DNA of 17,498 bases. It comes from Clostridiales bacterium UBA3680. Its GTDB lineage: Bacteria; Bacillota; Clostridia; Lachnospirales; CAG-274. The translations under genes and the position numbers were made by a program. Location: the NCBI GenBank assembly GCA_002372875.1, contig DFJD01000028.1:15576-33073 (forward strand), read 5' to 3'. Below, one piece after another: positions 6,015 to 14,502 of this stretch. Below the pieces are notes generated by a model. It was not told the DNA's origin. It saw only the letters and a program-made list of their open reading frames with translations, and made no database searches. Every line of letters begins with the position of its first letter. Positions within the stretch are counted from its first letter, which is position 1.

Positions 6015-6250
6015 ACAACCTCACCCCTAACCCCTCCCCACCTTGGGGAGGGGAACAGTCGCCGCCACGTTATGCTTTTCTGCTATCGGGTTAACGAATC
6101 ACGATGTAATGTAGGGGAAAACCGACAACAGGGAAATTCTGTGCGGCTGTAAACAGGCTTTTATATCACGAAAAATCACATAATAACAAACGGTAGAGTG
6201 CATGCGTTCTCCCCTCCCCAAGCCGGGGAGGGGCAGGGGGTGAGGTTGTC
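6015..6250. mobile_element. MITE-like element with long G/C-rich terminal inverted repeats
   Basis: The left end (6015-6056) and right end (6206-6250) are inverted copies: both begin, read inwards, with ACAACCTCACCCC and continue into a C-rich block. Each end also holds its own perfect 9-bp hairpin, CCCCTCCCC with GGGGAGGGG (6031-6039 with 6045-6053; 6211-6219 with 6225-6233). The ~150 bases between encode no convincing protein. The build is that of a non-autonomous miniature element, and similar C-rich/G-rich intergenic repeats are known in many bacteria. No clear target duplication was found. It lies 47 bases past the stop of the 468-residue gene and could act as a bidirectional terminator. 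Confidence 0.6.
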
Positions 6251-6297
6251 TTTTTATCGCTAACCCCCAAAATGTTGCCCTACTCCACTTCCGTATT

Positions 6298-7704
6298 CTA
6301 CGCAAAGCCCAAAAATTTTTTCAAATCCTCGTTTGACAGAAGTTCCTTTTTCGACAAACCAAAGGACTCCCCGGGGACGATTTTTAAATATCTGTCCAAA
6401 AATTCCTCATAGGATTTTGTCTTAAAACAATCAGGGGTAATGAAAAAGTGCCTTGTGCCACCCGTTACGCGGTCGCCTGCCTGAACGGTCACCATATAAT
6501 CTCCGGTTTTTAATTTTGAAAAGCGATATATTTCCAAGTTCCAACCGTGAATTTCCACATGCCCGAAGGGAACATCATAGGTTTCAATAACGGGATTTTC
6601 CTTTATTGCCGCCTCTTGAAATGCCTGCTCCAGACTTTCCAAAAATTTATCCGCACTGCCGTAATCGCAAACATGATATTCGGTATCATCTTTAAAGGCT
6701 CTTACAAATTCCAACTCTCCGTCAATTTTCTCTATGCCGTAGAGGCAATATTTTCTCAGCATATTCTTATCAAGCCATTTATAGTCTTTTTTAACATTTT
6801 CATAGGCTTTGTTAAGGTATACCTCTATATCGGTGCCGTACTTGAATTTTTCGGCGGGATCGGAATTTGCAACGGGTTCTTCGGCATATTCGCAAAGAAA
6901 AGCTATAAATTCGTCTGCGTCGGTTCCCTCCGTCCATTCGCTCACTATGTTTTCGTCACGATAGCCCTTATCGACCGTGCCGAAAACGTATTTTCCATGA
7001 TGAGGCACGATCTGCCAGGGAGTTTTTTTCATCATTTGGGTCAATGTCGCCCATGGATATTTTTCACGAAGTTTTAAAAGTGCCTTTTCATAGTAGGTGT
7101 TTATATCGGTGCCGTATTTGAAAAGCTTTTCATCTACGGAGGGGTTCTTGTTCAGCTCCTTTTCCCGTTCTATTTCATTTTCCCGTTCTTCTTCCAATTC
7201 CGAAAAGAAATCATGGCTAAGGGCTGTCCAAGCCCACACTTCGGATTTATCGACCGTAGGTCTGTTCCATGTATCAAATGTTTCCGTGTCCTTATCCCAT
7301 CTTCCCGAAGCAAGTTCACCGTTTGTTAAAATCAAAAGGCAAAAACGTTCATTTGGAGGGCTGTCACCGTCTGCGAAGGATTTGAAGTTTTCCGCTTGAA
7401 AATTGTAAGCCTCTTCACTTTGCGAGCCGAGATTTATCCAATTCACGTCTTCTTCCAGACATTCGGAAATGTCATAGCTCATCTTATGCCATTTTTCCAC
7501 TTCATCTACGGAGATCGTATCGGCTTGCCCTCGTATATATTCATCGTTTTTTCCGTCATCGGAAGGCGACCACGCACCTGCGGTATGCCTACCGTCTTTC
7601 AGTTTCAAAAGGCACATTTCCCAATATTCGGGTTTTTCTTTATCATTCGTGTTATGAAAAAGATTAAACGACAGCCTCAGCGTTTTATAATTGCAGATGA
7701 TCAT
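6298..7704 (-). CDS. Uncharacterised cytoplasmic protein with two pairs of internal repeats
   Basis: I do not recognise this 468-residue protein. It has no signal peptide or membrane segment. Residues 31-88 and 122-177 are repeats of one module: CLLKLKDG and CLLILTNG, then a GxW, a W followed by an S-x-D, and an acidic end. Residues 196-275 and 287-365 are repeats of another: both start FKYGTDI, continue with a Tyr and a Lys-Ala, and end in an acidic helix with Phe and Leu. A third kind of segment, rich in beta-like pattern, fills 375-468. GAGAGGAG precedes the ATG. The gene follows the clpX terminator and has no close partner, so it may be transcribed alone or by read-through. Its modular duplication recalls immunity-type or phage-associated proteins, but nothing here proves that. 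Confidence 0.75.
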   Translation of the reverse strand: MIICNYKTLRLSFNLFHNTNDKEKPEYWEMCLLKLKDGRHTAGAWSPSDDGKNDEYIRGQADTISVDEVEKWHKMSYDISECLEEDVNWINLGSQSEEAYNFQAENFKSFADGDSPPNERFCLLILTNGELASGRWDKDTETFDTWNRPTVDKSEVWAWTALSHDFFSELEEERENEIEREKELNKNPSVDEKLFKYGTDINTYYEKALLKLREKYPWATLTQMMKKTPWQIVPHHGKYVFGTVDKGYRDENIVSEWTEGTDADEFIAFLCEYAEEPVANSDPAEKFKYGTDIEVYLNKAYENVKKDYKWLDKNMLRKYCLYGIEKIDGELEFVRAFKDDTEYHVCDYGSADKFLESLEQAFQEAAIKENPVIETYDVPFGHVEIHGWNLEIYRFSKLKTGDYMVTVQAGDRVTGGTRHFFITPDCFKTKSYEEFLDRYLKIVPGESFGLSKKELLSNEDLKKFLGFA

Positions 7705-7726
7705 TTTCTCACTCCTCTCTTTTATG

Positions 7727-7766
7727 TAATAACAAAAACGGATCCTACCTCTTCAGGTAAGATCCG
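7727..7766 (-). terminator. Rho-independent terminator after clpX
   Basis: On the minus strand CGGATC and TACCT pieces (7739-7750) pair with AGGTA and GATCCG (7755-7766), with one mismatch and a 4-base loop, followed by TTTTTGTT. It ends the tig-clpP-clpX transcript seven bases past the clpX stop codon. Confidence 0.88.
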
Positions 7767-7772
7767 CATTGA

Positions 7773-9068
7773 TTAACCCGCGGTCGCGGTTCTTTTTGAA
7801 GTTGATTTCTTCGTTTTGGGAACGGATCTCTTTTCTCCGTCTCCGTAGATGATCTTGGGCTTTTCCTCTCCGGTTACAACGCCCTTTGTAACTATACATT
7901 TTTCTATCTTATCGTCGGAGGGGATATCGTACATGATATCACGCATGAAGCCTTCCACAATGGAGCGAAGACCTCTTGCTCCCGTTTCAAGCTCAACTGC
8001 CTTTGCGGCTATGGCTCTGAGCGCATCATCTTCAAACTCAAGGCTTACGCCGTCAAGCTCAAGAAGATATTTATACTGCTTGGTAATGGCGTTTTTAGGC
8101 TCGGTAAGTATTCTTACAAGAGCATCTTCGTCAAGATTTTCAAGAGTTGCCACAACGGGCATACGACCTATAAACTCGGGTATAAGTCCGAAAGAATGAA
8201 GGTCTTGGGGAACGATTTTGCTTAAAAGGTCGGTTTTTGCAAGCTCCTTTTTGGACTTTACGTCTGCTCCGAAGCCTATGACCTTGTTTGTAAGTCTTCT
8301 TTCGATAACCTTTTCAATGCCGGGGAAGGCACCGCCTAAGATGAAGAGAATGTTGGTGGTATCTATCTGTATAAATTCCTGATGGGGGTGCTTTCTTCCG
8401 CCCTGAGGGGGAACATTGGCAACGGTTCCCTCGATAATTTTGAGGAGAGCCTGCTGCACGCCCTCACCGCTTACATCTCTTGTAATGGAGGCGTTATCGC
8501 CCTTTTTGGCTATCTTATCTATTTCGTCTACGTATATGATACCCCTTTGTGTTCTTTCTATGTCGTAATCTGCGGCAAGATAGAGTTTAAGGAGTATGTT
8601 TTCAACGTCCTCACCGACATAGCCTGCCTCTGTAAGAGAGGTGGCATCGGCAATGGCAAAGGGTACGTTCATAAACTTTGCAAGAGTTTGGGCGAGCATG
8701 GTCTTACCCACACCCGTGGGACCTATCAAAAGAATGTTGCTTTTTTGAAGTTCTACCTTGGGGTCCATCTCTTGTGAAGCTATTCTTTTATAGTGGTTAT
8801 ATACGGCTACGGAAAGAGATTTTTTCGCTTCTTCCTGTCCTATAACATACTCATCAAGAACTTCTTTAAGTTCCTTTGGGGTGGGAAAATCACTTTCAAG
8901 TAACTGCTGCTCGGCTATGGAGCCTGCCTCCTCGGCAACAATATCATAGCAAAGCATAACACATTCATTACAAATATAAGCACCGGGGCCTTGTATAAGT
9001 CTTCTTACCTGGTCCTGTGTTTTTCCGCAAAATGAGCATCTGAGCATTTTATCGGTTCTTGTTGCCAT
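7773..9068 (-). CDS. clpX: ATP-dependent Clp protease ATP-binding subunit ClpX
   Basis: The AAA+ unfoldase that feeds substrates to ClpP, 431 residues, full length. The N-terminal zinc-binding domain has C11, C14, C33 and C36. GPTGVGKT at 116-123 is Walker A, GYVG at 149-152 the pore loop, IIYVDEID at 177-184 Walker B, and IGF at 264-266 the loop that docks on ClpP. The ATG at 9068 is chosen over an in-frame GTG at 9080, because GGTGAT lies seven bases before the ATG. It begins one base after the clpP stop, so the two are translated together. It is the last gene of the tig-clpP-clpX operon and is followed by a strong terminator. The C-terminal tail is rich in Lys, Ser and Thr, as is common. 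Confidence 0.97.
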   Translation of the reverse strand: MATRTDKMLRCSFCGKTQDQVRRLIQGPGAYICNECVMLCYDIVAEEAGSIAEQQLLESDFPTPKELKEVLDEYVIGQEEAKKSLSVAVYNHYKRIASQEMDPKVELQKSNILLIGPTGVGKTMLAQTLAKFMNVPFAIADATSLTEAGYVGEDVENILLKLYLAADYDIERTQRGIIYVDEIDKIAKKGDNASITRDVSGEGVQQALLKIIEGTVANVPPQGGRKHPHQEFIQIDTTNILFILGGAFPGIEKVIERRLTNKVIGFGADVKSKKELAKTDLLSKIVPQDLHSFGLIPEFIGRMPVVATLENLDEDALVRILTEPKNAITKQYKYLLELDGVSLEFEDDALRAIAAKAVELETGARGLRSIVEGFMRDIMYDIPSDDKIEKCIVTKGVVTGEEKPKIIYGDGEKRSVPKTKKSTSKRTATAG

Positions 9069-9069
9069 A

Positions 9070-9669
9070 TCAGTTATCACCTTTCTTAACGGGCTTTGTA
9101 ATTACGCTGTCTATAAGACCGTACTCAAGCGCCTCCTGTGCAGACATGTAGTTGTCTCTTTCGGTGTCGGCGGCAATCTGTTCTATGGGCTTGCCCGTGT
9201 TTTCGGCAAGCATTCTGTTCATATTTGCCTTAATTTTAAGTATCTGCTCTGCCTGAATCTTAATATCCGTTGCCTGACCTCTCGTGCCGCCTAAGGGCTG
9301 ATGGATCATTATTTCGGAATTGGGCAATGCATATCTTTTTCCCTTTGCACCTCCGGCAAGAAGGAAGGCACCCATACTTGCCGCCATTCCTATGCATATG
9401 GTGGAAACATCGGGGGCAATATACTGCATGGTGTCGTATATTGCCATACCTGCGGTCACGGAACCGCCCGGCGAATTGATGTATAAATTTATATCCTTAT
9501 CCGGATCGTCTGCGGCAAGGAAAAGAAGCTGAGCCACAACAAGGCTGGCGGTCACATCGTTGACCTCTTCTCCCAAAAATATTATTCTGTCTTGTAAAAG
9601 CCTTGAATAAATATCGTAGGAACGCTCGCCCTGAGCGGTTTTTTCAACAACTATCGGAACCAGACTCAT
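9070..9669 (-). CDS. clpP: ATP-dependent Clp protease proteolytic subunit ClpP
   Basis: The serine protease barrel partner of ClpX, 199 residues, full length. The catalytic triad is S98 in GMAASMG, H123 in MIHQP and D172 in TERD. The processed N-terminus is expected near residue 5-15. GGAGGT precedes the ATG with good spacing. The gene sits between tig, 20 bases upstream, and clpX, a classic arrangement coupling folding at the ribosome with degradation of failed proteins. Nothing unusual was seen in its key residues. Confidence 0.98.
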   Translation of the reverse strand: MSLVPIVVEKTAQGERSYDIYSRLLQDRIIFLGEEVNDVTASLVVAQLLFLAADDPDKDINLYINSPGGSVTAGMAIYDTMQYIAPDVSTICIGMAASMGAFLLAGGAKGKRYALPNSEIMIHQPLGGTRGQATDIKIQAEQILKIKANMNRMLAENTGKPIEQIAADTERDNYMSAQEALEYGLIDSVITKPVKKGDN

Positions 9670-9689
9670 ATTTTTACCTCCGGTGTGAA

Positions 9690-10985
9690 TTATTCTGCCT
9701 TTGCTTCAACCTCAACGGCATTTTCTTTTATGAATTCAAGCGCCTTCTGAACACGAATGTCATTTGTCATGTTCTTCTTGTCCTCATCTCTTAAAACGGA
9801 GGTGAGCTTGTCGGCATCCATATTGTAAGCTTTTGCGATCTTCTCGGTTTCTGCCTTTATGTCGTCGTCGGTCACTTCAAAGTTTTCCTTTGCGGCAACT
9901 GCCTCAAGTGCAAGACGAGCCTTAACCTGCTTTGCGCTTATGGGTCTGTAGGCAGCCTTCATAGACTCGATGTCCTGACCCATGTAGCTGAGGTAGTTTT
10001 CAAGAGTAAGACCCTGAGCGGAAATATTTCTTTCAAAGTCGCTTATCTTCATTTCAACATCGTTCTCGATCATAACCTCGGGAACATCCATCTCGCAACG
10101 CTCCACAAGGGCATCAAGAAGCTGTGATTCCTTGCTGTCGTTTGCCTCGCGTGTCTTGGAAGCTGTAAGCTTTTCTTTTACGCTGTTTTTATAATCTTCA
10201 ACTGTCTCAAATTCGGTAACATCCTGAACAAAATCGTCGTTAAGCTCGGGAAGCTCTTTGAACTTGATGCTGTTTATCTTTACTTCGAATACTGCGGGCT
10301 TTCCTGCAAGGTCAGCCTGACCGTACTGCTCGGGGAAGGTAACGTTTACCTTTACCTCATCGCCTATATTCTTGCCTACAAGCTGTTCTTCAAAGGTATC
10401 TATAAAGGAATGAGAACCTATCTCAAGCTCGTAGTTTTCTGCCTGACCGCCTTCGAAGGCAACATCATCAACGAAGCCCTTGAAATCGATAACGGCAATA
10501 TCTCCGTTTGCAACGGGTCTGTCGGTAATGTCAAGTGTTCTTGCGTTTTTCTGAAGCTCTCTTTTAATGTAACCGTCTATTTCTTCTTCTGTAGGCTCGG
10601 TAGCAACGGCTGTAAATTCAAGTCCCTTGTATTCGCCTACGGTAACCTCGGGCTTTACAAAAACCACTGCGGTAAACTCTACGCCCTCGTCGTCTATTTT
10701 GGTAACATCGATCTCGGGTCTTGAAACAACAGCAAGATCATTTTCCTTAACGGCACTTTCGTATGCATCGGGAAGTACGAAATTGATGGCATCATCATAG
10801 AATACACCCTTGCCGTATACGGATTCAATGAGCTTTCTGGGAGCTTTTCCTTTTCTGAAGCCCTGTATTGTTATTTTATTTCTGTTTTTCTTGTATGCAT
10901 CTTCGATGCCCTCTTCAAACCTTGCCGCATCTACGCCGAAGGTTATTTTTACTTTGTTCTTATCGATCGTTTCAAATGTGCTCAT
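9690..10985 (-). CDS. tig: Trigger factor (ribosome-bound chaperone, prolyl isomerase)
   Basis: A 431-residue chaperone that binds ribosomal protein L23 at the exit tunnel and shields nascent chains. The ribosome-docking signature GFRKGKAP is at 42-49. An FKBP-type isomerase domain follows at about 150-235, and the long helical C-terminal arms complete the expected three-domain layout and length. AGGAGG lies just before the ATG at 10985. A promoter with an extended -10 is visible in the gap upstream, and clpP and clpX follow on the same strand. Confidence 0.97.
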   Translation of the reverse strand: MSTFETIDKNKVKITFGVDAARFEEGIEDAYKKNRNKITIQGFRKGKAPRKLIESVYGKGVFYDDAINFVLPDAYESAVKENDLAVVSRPEIDVTKIDDEGVEFTAVVFVKPEVTVGEYKGLEFTAVATEPTEEEIDGYIKRELQKNARTLDITDRPVANGDIAVIDFKGFVDDVAFEGGQAENYELEIGSHSFIDTFEEQLVGKNIGDEVKVNVTFPEQYGQADLAGKPAVFEVKINSIKFKELPELNDDFVQDVTEFETVEDYKNSVKEKLTASKTREANDSKESQLLDALVERCEMDVPEVMIENDVEMKISDFERNISAQGLTLENYLSYMGQDIESMKAAYRPISAKQVKARLALEAVAAKENFEVTDDDIKAETEKIAKAYNMDADKLTSVLRDEDKKNMTNDIRVQKALEFIKENAVEVEAKAE

Positions 10986-11023
10986 TAAAAAATCCTCCTA
11001 AAAATGATTTTGCACTCCGAATG

Positions 11024-11052
11024 AGTATATCATAAAAAAATAATGTTTTCCA
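11024..11052 (-). promoter_or_regulatory. Promoter of the tig-clpP-clpX operon
   Basis: On the minus strand TATACT (11024-11029) is preceded by TG one base upstream, an extended -10, and by TGGAAA (11047-11052) at 17 bases, four of six positions matching TTGACA. Just upstream is a long T- and A-rich tract that could act as an UP element. No hairpin terminator separates it from the kdgK-like gene, so read-through from the upstream cluster is possible. Confidence 0.55.
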
Positions 11053-11089
11053 CTTTTTTTTTAATTTTTATTATTATTGTAATATAACC

Positions 11090-12100
11090 TTATCTCTGAA
11101 CCTCGTTGCCGCCGCTGCCGAAGGCAAGAGTATTTACCTCTTGCGCGGTTATAAGGTTAAAATCTCCGCTTACGGTGTGTTTAAGACAACTTGCGGCATT
11201 TGAAAACTCTACCGCCTTTTTTATGTCGTAATTGTTTATAAGGCTGTATATTATTCCCGCGCAGTAGGCATCTCCCGCACCTATGTAATCGAGTATGTGC
11301 ATGGAGTATTCTCTGCTGTAGTAAGCTTTTTTACCCTTATATATCATGGATTGAAGAGAAAATGTGGTAACAGAGGTCTCAAGCCTCCAAACAGATGCCA
11401 CAAGTTCAAAATTCGGAAACATTTCCGTAAGAACTCGCGCAACGTAGGCGTTTTTCTCCTCGCCTGCGGTGTCATGGGTATCTATACCGAAAATTCCGAT
11501 AGCGTCATCCTCGTTGGCTATGCAAATATCAACGTATTTGCATATTTCACTCATAACGGACTTTGCCTTTTCACCGCTCCAAAGCTTACTGCGGTAGTTA
11601 AGGTCGCAGCTTATTTTTATACCCTTTTTCTTTGCTGTCTTGCAAGCGGTAAGTGTTGCCTTTGCAAGCTCGTCGCTAAGGGCGGGAGTTATTCCCGAGA
11701 AGTGAAACCATGTAGCACCCTCAAAAATTTTTTCCCAATCGAATTCTTCTGCCTTTGCAAGTGCTATTGCGGAGCCGTGCCTGTTATAGAGCACGTTTGT
11801 GGGGCGCTGGCTGGTTTTCTTTTCAAGGAAATATATTCCTATCTGGTCGCCGCCTCTTATGATGTTTTCAACGCCCACACCGTATTCTCTCAGGGAATTA
11901 AGCCCCTTTTGTCCGATGGGGTTGTTGGGCAGCTTGGTAACGTAGCTGCAGGATATGCCGAAATTGGCAAGGGAGACGGAGGTGTTCGCCTCTCCGCCTC
12001 CGTAAACCGCCTCAAATTTCGTTGCTTGTAAAAATCTTTCGTTATTTTCCGGAGAAAGTCGAAGCATGATCTCTCCGAAAGTGATCACTTTTTCACTCAT
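11090..12100 (-). CDS. kdgK: PfkB-family sugar kinase, probably 2-dehydro-3-deoxygluconokinase
   Basis: A 336-residue ribokinase-fold kinase. GGGEANTSVSLA at 34-45 is the sugar-binding signature, and GAGD at 274-277 contains the catalytic aspartate D277 and the anion hole. DLNYR at 166-170, YYSREY at 260-265 and KHTVSGDFNL at 307-316 are typical of KDG kinases, which phosphorylate 2-keto-3-deoxygluconate in uronate or pectin breakdown. D271 is followed by Tyr where many relatives have Arg (DRxG), a modest change. It begins 18 bases after purH with AAGG close to the ATG, so it is probably the last cistron of that cluster. No other uronate genes are in view, so the precise sugar is inferred from family resemblance only. 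Confidence 0.8.
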   Translation of the reverse strand: MSEKVITFGEIMLRLSPENNERFLQATKFEAVYGGGEANTSVSLANFGISCSYVTKLPNNPIGQKGLNSLREYGVGVENIIRGGDQIGIYFLEKKTSQRPTNVLYNRHGSAIALAKAEEFDWEKIFEGATWFHFSGITPALSDELAKATLTACKTAKKKGIKISCDLNYRSKLWSGEKAKSVMSEICKYVDICIANEDDAIGIFGIDTHDTAGEEKNAYVARVLTEMFPNFELVASVWRLETSVTTFSLQSMIYKGKKAYYSREYSMHILDYIGAGDAYCAGIIYSLINNYDIKKAVEFSNAASCLKHTVSGDFNLITAQEVNTLAFGSGGNEVQR

Positions 12101-12118
12101 TTCCTTCGAGGTCCCTTT

Positions 12119-13672
12119 TCAGTGTCTGAAATGTCTCATGCCGGTAAATACCATTGCAATACCGTATTTGTTGCACTTATCTATGCTGTCTTGGTCTCTT
12201 ACGGAACCGCCGGGCTGAATTATTGCGGTTATGCCTGCCTTATGAGCCGCTTCAACACAGTCGTCAAAGGGGAAGAACGCATCGGAAGCAAGCACGGCAC
12301 CCTTTACAAAATCTTCTCCGAGCTGTTTTTGACCGTGGTCTATTGCCTGCTCGGTAGCCCAAATCCTGTTTACCTGTCCGGGGCCGATACCTACGGATTG
12401 AAGGTTTTTACCTATTGCAATACCGTTGCTTTTTGTGTACTTAACTATCTTCCATGTGAAGATAAGGTCCTTCATTTCTTCATCTGTGGGCTTTCTGTCG
12501 GTAACCACCTTAAGCTCATCGGAAAGAAGGCTGTTATCTATATCCTGTACAAGAATACCACCGCTTACCTTTTTAACGTCAAAGGCTGTTGCGGGCTGTT
12601 TTTTCTCGATGGAATCAAGGGTCAAAAGACGGATATTCTTCTTTTGTGTGAGTATTTCAAGAGCATCTTCGTCAAAGGCGGGAGCAAGCACGATCTCAAG
12701 GAAAATCTTACTTATCTCTTCGGCTGTTGCCTTATCGATCTTTCTGTTGGCACAAACGATACCGCCGAAAATGGAAGTGGGGTCTGTATTGTAGGCTTTC
12801 ATGTAAGCCTCGTGGATATCCTTTCCCGTTCCAACTCCGCAAGGATTTGAATGCTTGCATGCAACCACAGTGGGCTCATCATACTCTTTAAGAAGCTCCA
12901 AAGCGCCGTGGGTGTCATTTATATTGTTAAAGGAAAGTTCCTTGCCGTGAAGCTGCTTTACGGAGGTGAGCATACCCTCGTTTTTGCCGACTTCTCTGTA
13001 GAAAGCCGCGGATTGATGAGGGTTTTCGCCGTATCTCATATCCTGAACTTTTTCAAAGGTCATTGAAAGTGTGTCGGGATACTTGGGAAGACCTGCCTTA
13101 TCTCTTAAATAGTTTGCTATCATTGAGTCGTAGTAGGCTGTATGATTGAATACCTTTGCCGCAAGATAGAAGTTTGTTTCAACGCTTACTTTTCCGTTTT
13201 CGGATATTTCGGAAAGAACTTTTTCATAATCGGAAGGATCGATTATAACGGATACATCCTGATAGTTCTTTGCCGCCGCTCTGAGCATTGTGGGGCCGCC
13301 TATGTCTATGTTCTCTATACAATCTTCAAGGGTCACGCCCTCTTTCATTATGGTCTGCTTGAAGGGATAAAGATTAACCACCACCATATCTATAAGGTCT
13401 ACATTAAGCTCTTTTACCTGCTTCATGTGCTCGGGGTTTGACCTCATGGCAAGAAGACCCGCATGTATGTTGGGGTGAAGTGTTTTAACTCTTCCGTCAA
13501 GACACTCGGGGAAGCCCGTAACATCGGAAATGTTTATTACCTCGATGCCCGCCTCTTTCAATGTGTTGTATGTACCCCCCGTGGATACTATCTCTATTCC
13601 CAGTGCGGAAAGCTTTTTGGCAAAATCAACAATACCTGTTTTATCGGAAACGCTTATCAATGCTCTTTTCAT
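12119..13672 (-). CDS. purH: Bifunctional AICAR transformylase / IMP cyclohydrolase
   Basis: A 517-residue enzyme catalysing the last two steps of IMP synthesis. The N-terminal cyclohydrolase domain is seen as ISVSDKTG at 6-13, STGGT at 30-34 and KTLHPNIHAG at 63-72. The transformylase domain has YGENPHQ at 214-220 and the catalytic pair K273-H274 in KHSNPCG. The C-terminal SDAFFPF and GGSVRD motifs are present and the length is normal. AGGAGG precedes the ATG at 13672. It starts 9 bases after the Cys-rich small gene and ends 18 bases before the kinase gene, so it shares their transcript. Confidence 0.97.
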   Translation of the reverse strand: MKRALISVSDKTGIVDFAKKLSALGIEIVSTGGTYNTLKEAGIEVINISDVTGFPECLDGRVKTLHPNIHAGLLAMRSNPEHMKQVKELNVDLIDMVVVNLYPFKQTIMKEGVTLEDCIENIDIGGPTMLRAAAKNYQDVSVIIDPSDYEKVLSEISENGKVSVETNFYLAAKVFNHTAYYDSMIANYLRDKAGLPKYPDTLSMTFEKVQDMRYGENPHQSAAFYREVGKNEGMLTSVKQLHGKELSFNNINDTHGALELLKEYDEPTVVACKHSNPCGVGTGKDIHEAYMKAYNTDPTSIFGGIVCANRKIDKATAEEISKIFLEIVLAPAFDEDALEILTQKKNIRLLTLDSIEKKQPATAFDVKKVSGGILVQDIDNSLLSDELKVVTDRKPTDEEMKDLIFTWKIVKYTKSNGIAIGKNLQSVGIGPGQVNRIWATEQAIDHGQKQLGEDFVKGAVLASDAFFPFDDCVEAAHKAGITAIIQPGGSVRDQDSIDKCNKYGIAMVFTGMRHFRH

Positions 13673-13681
13673 AATATCCTC

Positions 13682-13861
13682 CTATATCTGTTTGTTTACT
13701 GTTTTATACTCATTGTCAAATCTGAAGAAAGGGCAAACCTCTTTGCCTGTGAGCATACGGGCATAGTCGTCCATATCCGCATTTACTATGCAGCAATAAT
13801 CTTCAAATTCCTCATCATATACATAATTATAGCAATTTTCGCAGGACGCTTCAATCTTCAT
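13682..13861 (-). CDS. Small Cys-rich protein, DUF6472-like
   Basis: A 59-residue gene between trmB and purH. The protein starts MKIEASCENCYNYVYDEEFE and has a CxxC pair (C7, C10), then C23-C24 and a CPFFR at 43-47, so five cysteines that could hold a metal. Acidic residues dominate the middle. This pattern matches, from memory, the short DUF6472-type proteins of Clostridia; no function is established. The ATG at 13861 lies inside the trmB end, overlapping it by 11 bases, with GAGGG eight bases upstream, and the stop is 9 bases before purH. Such coupling argues that it is a real gene. Confidence 0.75.
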   Translation of the reverse strand: MKIEASCENCYNYVYDEEFEDYCCIVNADMDDYARMLTGKEVCPFFRFDNEYKTVNKQI

Positions 13862-14498
13862 TAAAGTAACCCTCTAATCTGTAAATAGGTTGTCCAAGCT
13901 CGGAAAATCTCTTTTCGTACTCTGTCATTATGTTTCCCTCGTAATCACTGTTGTGCAAATCGAAGGTGATGTTATGTAATCTCCAGCCCCTGTCGGCTAT
14001 TTCATTAAGGCTCGATTCAAAAAGAACCTTGTTGTCGGTTTTAAGAAAAAGCTCACCTTTTGAAGGAAAGATCTGCTCGTAAACGGCAAGAAATGTTCGG
14101 TAGGTAAGTCTTTTTTTCGCCCACTTCTTTCTTCTGTGCCAGGGGTCGGAAAAGTTGAGATATATTCTTTCCACCTCGCCCTTTTCAAAACATTCGGTAA
14201 GGTTTGCCGCATCTGTAACGGCAAAAGCAACATTTTTACCTATGCCGTTTTCTCGTGACCTTTTAAGGGCAATGGCCATTATCTCTTTTTCCCGTTCTAT
14301 ACCTATATAGTTTATGTCGGCATTTCTCTTGCTAAGTTCCGTAATGAAACCGCCCTTTCCGCAGCCGATCTCTATATGTATGGGATTATCGTTGCCGAAG
14401 AATTCTTTCCATTTTCCTTTGTATTCCGTTGCATCGGAAATAAGTGTGTTGTTCTCCGACAATTCCTTTTCCGTCCATGATTTTTTTCTGTGTCTCAT
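13851..14498 (-). CDS. trmB: tRNA (guanine-N7-)-methyltransferase
   Basis: A 215-residue SAM-dependent enzyme that makes m7G46 in tRNA variable loops. The SAM pocket is GCGKGG at 45-50. The family hallmark NFSDPWHRRKKWAKKRL at 115-131 is intact, and the C-terminal region is normal. The start is the ATG at 14498, with GGAGTGAT just upstream overlapping the rsmA stop; an in-frame upstream extension to 14603 lies entirely within rsmA and has no ribosome binding site. The 3' end overlaps the small Cys-rich gene by 11 bases. It forms a tRNA/rRNA modification pair with rsmA next to alaS. Confidence 0.95.
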   Translation of the reverse strand: MRHRKKSWTEKELSENNTLISDATEYKGKWKEFFGNDNPIHIEIGCGKGGFITELSKRNADINYIGIEREKEIMAIALKRSRENGIGKNVAFAVTDAANLTECFEKGEVERIYLNFSDPWHRRKKWAKKRLTYRTFLAVYEQIFPSKGELFLKTDNKVLFESSLNEIADRGWRLHNITFDLHNSDYEGNIMTEYEKRFSELGQPIYRLEGYFNED

Positions 14499-14502
14499 AA
14501 TA

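Noticed and set aside
6099..6305. 68-residue minus-strand frame with a Pro/Leu/Gly-rich middle
   Set aside because: It runs across the right inverted repeat of the miniature element; the Pro-rich part is simply that repeat translated, and there is no ribosome binding site.
11297..12031. 244-codon plus-strand frame
   Set aside because: Opposite the clearly recognisable kdgK-like kinase; no ribosome binding site or motif.
12122..12850. 242-codon plus-strand frame
   Set aside because: Opposite purH, whose catalytic motifs are intact throughout this stretch.
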